Below, piece after piece: positions 31,059 to 32,030 of a DNA stretch of 32,030 nucleotides. Origin of the DNA: 38-11 sp927435965 (GTDB lineage: Bacteria; Bacillota; Clostridia; Tissierellales; Dethiosulfatibacteraceae). The translations under genes were made by a program, and so were the position numbers. The first letter of the stretch is position 1; each line of letters begins with the position of its first letter. The stretch is taken from NCBI GenBank assembly GCA_927435965.1, contig CAKMKB010000102.1:1-32030 (forward strand). Reading direction: 5' to 3'. Below the pieces are notes generated by a model. It saw only the letters and a list, made by a program, of their open reading frames with translations. It did no database searches and was not told the DNA's origin.

Positions 31059-31928
31059 CTAGTGACTACTTGCATTTTTTCTTTTTTCCCATTTGTCCGC
31101 TAATACATATAGTATTCCAATAATAATAAGGTTAACCAATAAACCGCCACCCCAGCCAAATATGTCCGGAAGAAACACGGATGGACTAGCTAGCATGAAG
31201 TTTCTTTTCCAAAATCCAAAATCATAGGCGCCCCATAAAGAGCCAGCCATAAAGAAGAAGAGGACCAGCATATTCATATGGAAACCTTCCCCCACACGCA
31301 TCAAGGTACCTGATGCACAACCACCTGCTATTACCATGCCAATTCCGAAAATAACAGCGCCTACAGCTGTTGCAACGCCAATAGGCGCTACAAACCCCAT
31401 ACCGGGGACAGGCAATCCTACTCTGAAGTAACCGTATTTTATAGCAGTGAAACCGATTGAGGTTATTGCAAAGGCAACCAGGGCAGCTCTTGTGACGGAT
31501 GTGGATCCTGTCAGATAGGGATCACGCATCGATGCCGTGAAACAGAATCTTGCCCTTTGCAGTATCATGCCAAAGGCACTTCCAACTACAAAATACAAGG
31601 CCAATTGGCCACTGACGGTAATAGCTAGATATATTGTAAAAATTATCATACCTGCCAAAACAGCTAATCCTATTGGAATCTGGTTCTTTTTAGGTTTTCG
31701 ATTACTCGATGATCTTCGAGAACTACTTGTTGCTGGTTCCTGTCCTGTATCACTATTGCCGGATCCATCCCTAGAAGGTCTCCTCGGTTTCCTTACGCCA
31801 GATTCATCGGCTACCTGTGGAATACTTTCCTTTGCTTCTGCTGTGCTCGCTGTATTTTCTCTGGAAGGTCTTCTCGGTTTTCGCACTTCCGGTGATACGT
31901 TTTCCTGATTATTGTTAATATCAGTCAT
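31059..31928 (-). CDS. YeeE/YedE-type sulfur transporter, first half with basic N-terminal tail
   Basis: A 289-residue protein. Residues 1-82 are hydrophilic, low-complexity and basic, with two copies of VRKPRRPSR (15-23 and 45-53) and an SRRSSSNRKPKK run. This tail would be cytosolic and is not part of the normal family fold. From about 85 on there are six or so membrane helices with YeeE motifs: RARFCFTASMRDPYLTG (C129) and AGGCASGTLMRVGEG (C204). These cysteines correspond to those that handle thiosulfate in characterised YeeE proteins; this comparison is from family knowledge. AAGGGGTG precedes the ATG. It is the first gene of the operon continuing through tusA and the second half. The 102 nt upstream show no clear promoter. 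Confidence 0.88.
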   Translation of the reverse strand: MTDINNNQENVSPEVRKPRRPSRENTASTAEAKESIPQVADESGVRKPRRPSRDGSGNSDTGQEPATSSSRRSSSNRKPKKNQIPIGLAVLAGMIIFTIYLAITVSGQLALYFVVGSAFGMILQRARFCFTASMRDPYLTGSTSVTRAALVAFAITSIGFTAIKYGYFRVGLPVPGMGFVAPIGVATAVGAVIFGIGMVIAGGCASGTLMRVGEGFHMNMLVLFFFMAGSLWGAYDFGFWKRNFMLASPSVFLPDIFGWGGGLLVNLIIIGILYVLADKWEKRKNASSH

Positions 31929-32030
31929 TTTTTCACCCCTTATGAAATTATTATTTGTAATATTATTAACAATCTTGTTTTTATTTTAACATACTTTCCA
32001 TTTGATTCTTTATTTGATATAATGATGTAG

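Overview
The window is a low-GC, AT-rich chromosomal segment from an anaerobic Firmicute of the class Clostridia. Three things point there: the syntenic block rpmH-rnpA-yidD-yidC-jag-mnmE-mnmG-rsmG-noc-soj-parB, which flanks the replication origin in Firmicutes; an electron-bifurcating type [FeFe] hydrogenase operon; and thiosulfate/sulfur handling genes. A Fusibacter- or Acidaminobacter-like organism would fit, but this is only a guess. All coordinates refer to the window.

Layout. (1) 1-286: a near-perfect 257-nt palindrome made of two inverted copies of a structured repeat. It also duplicates the start of the next gene, and the first 38 bases duplicate an internal piece of that gene. This looks like a fold-back junction, either artefact or real. 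(2) 279-1331: a nitronate monooxygenase/FabK-like flavoprotein, where the dnaA side of the origin would normally be. (3) 1353-10176: the origin-proximal block, starting from a consensus sigma-A promoter and ending in a strong terminator after parB. A perfect Noc-binding palindrome lies inside mnmE and a parS-like site lies just after parB. (4) 10322-14912: a four-gene hndABCD-type hydrogenase operon behind a consensus promoter whose -35 box overlaps a perfect 22-bp palindrome, a candidate operator. (5) 14924-16984: a complete IS1182-type insertion sequence placed 11 nt after the hydrogenase operon. (6) 17018-19736: a DUF5711-CvpA-YedF-DUF951 operon. YedF and DUF951 usually sit near parB in Clostridia, so the hydrogenase operon and the IS look like later insertions into the origin block. 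(7) 19753-22858: a second copy of the structured repeat, then aroK-aroD-aroE and a glycerophosphodiester phosphodiesterase. (8) 22839-24203: a MATE transporter on the minus strand. (9) 24345-31928: sulfur-related genes. These are a four-domain rhodanese lipoprotein, a two-domain rhodanese lipoprotein, a divergent membrane glycosyltransferase-like protein, a thioredoxin-reductase-like flavoprotein fused to a thioredoxin fold without its CxxC, and a YeeE transporter split into two genes with tusA between them.

How the genes may work together. The hydrogenase would dispose of electrons from NAD(P)H plus reduced ferredoxin as H2, or take up H2. The right-hand genes suggest a sulfane-sulfur route: lipid-anchored rhodaneses outside the membrane, a split YeeE channel importing thiosulfate or a related species, TusA as cytosolic sulfur acceptor, and an unusual flavoprotein supplying or removing electrons. 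That route is inference from domain content and adjacency. It is the best candidate here for a little-described system. No tRNA, rRNA or CRISPR array was seen.
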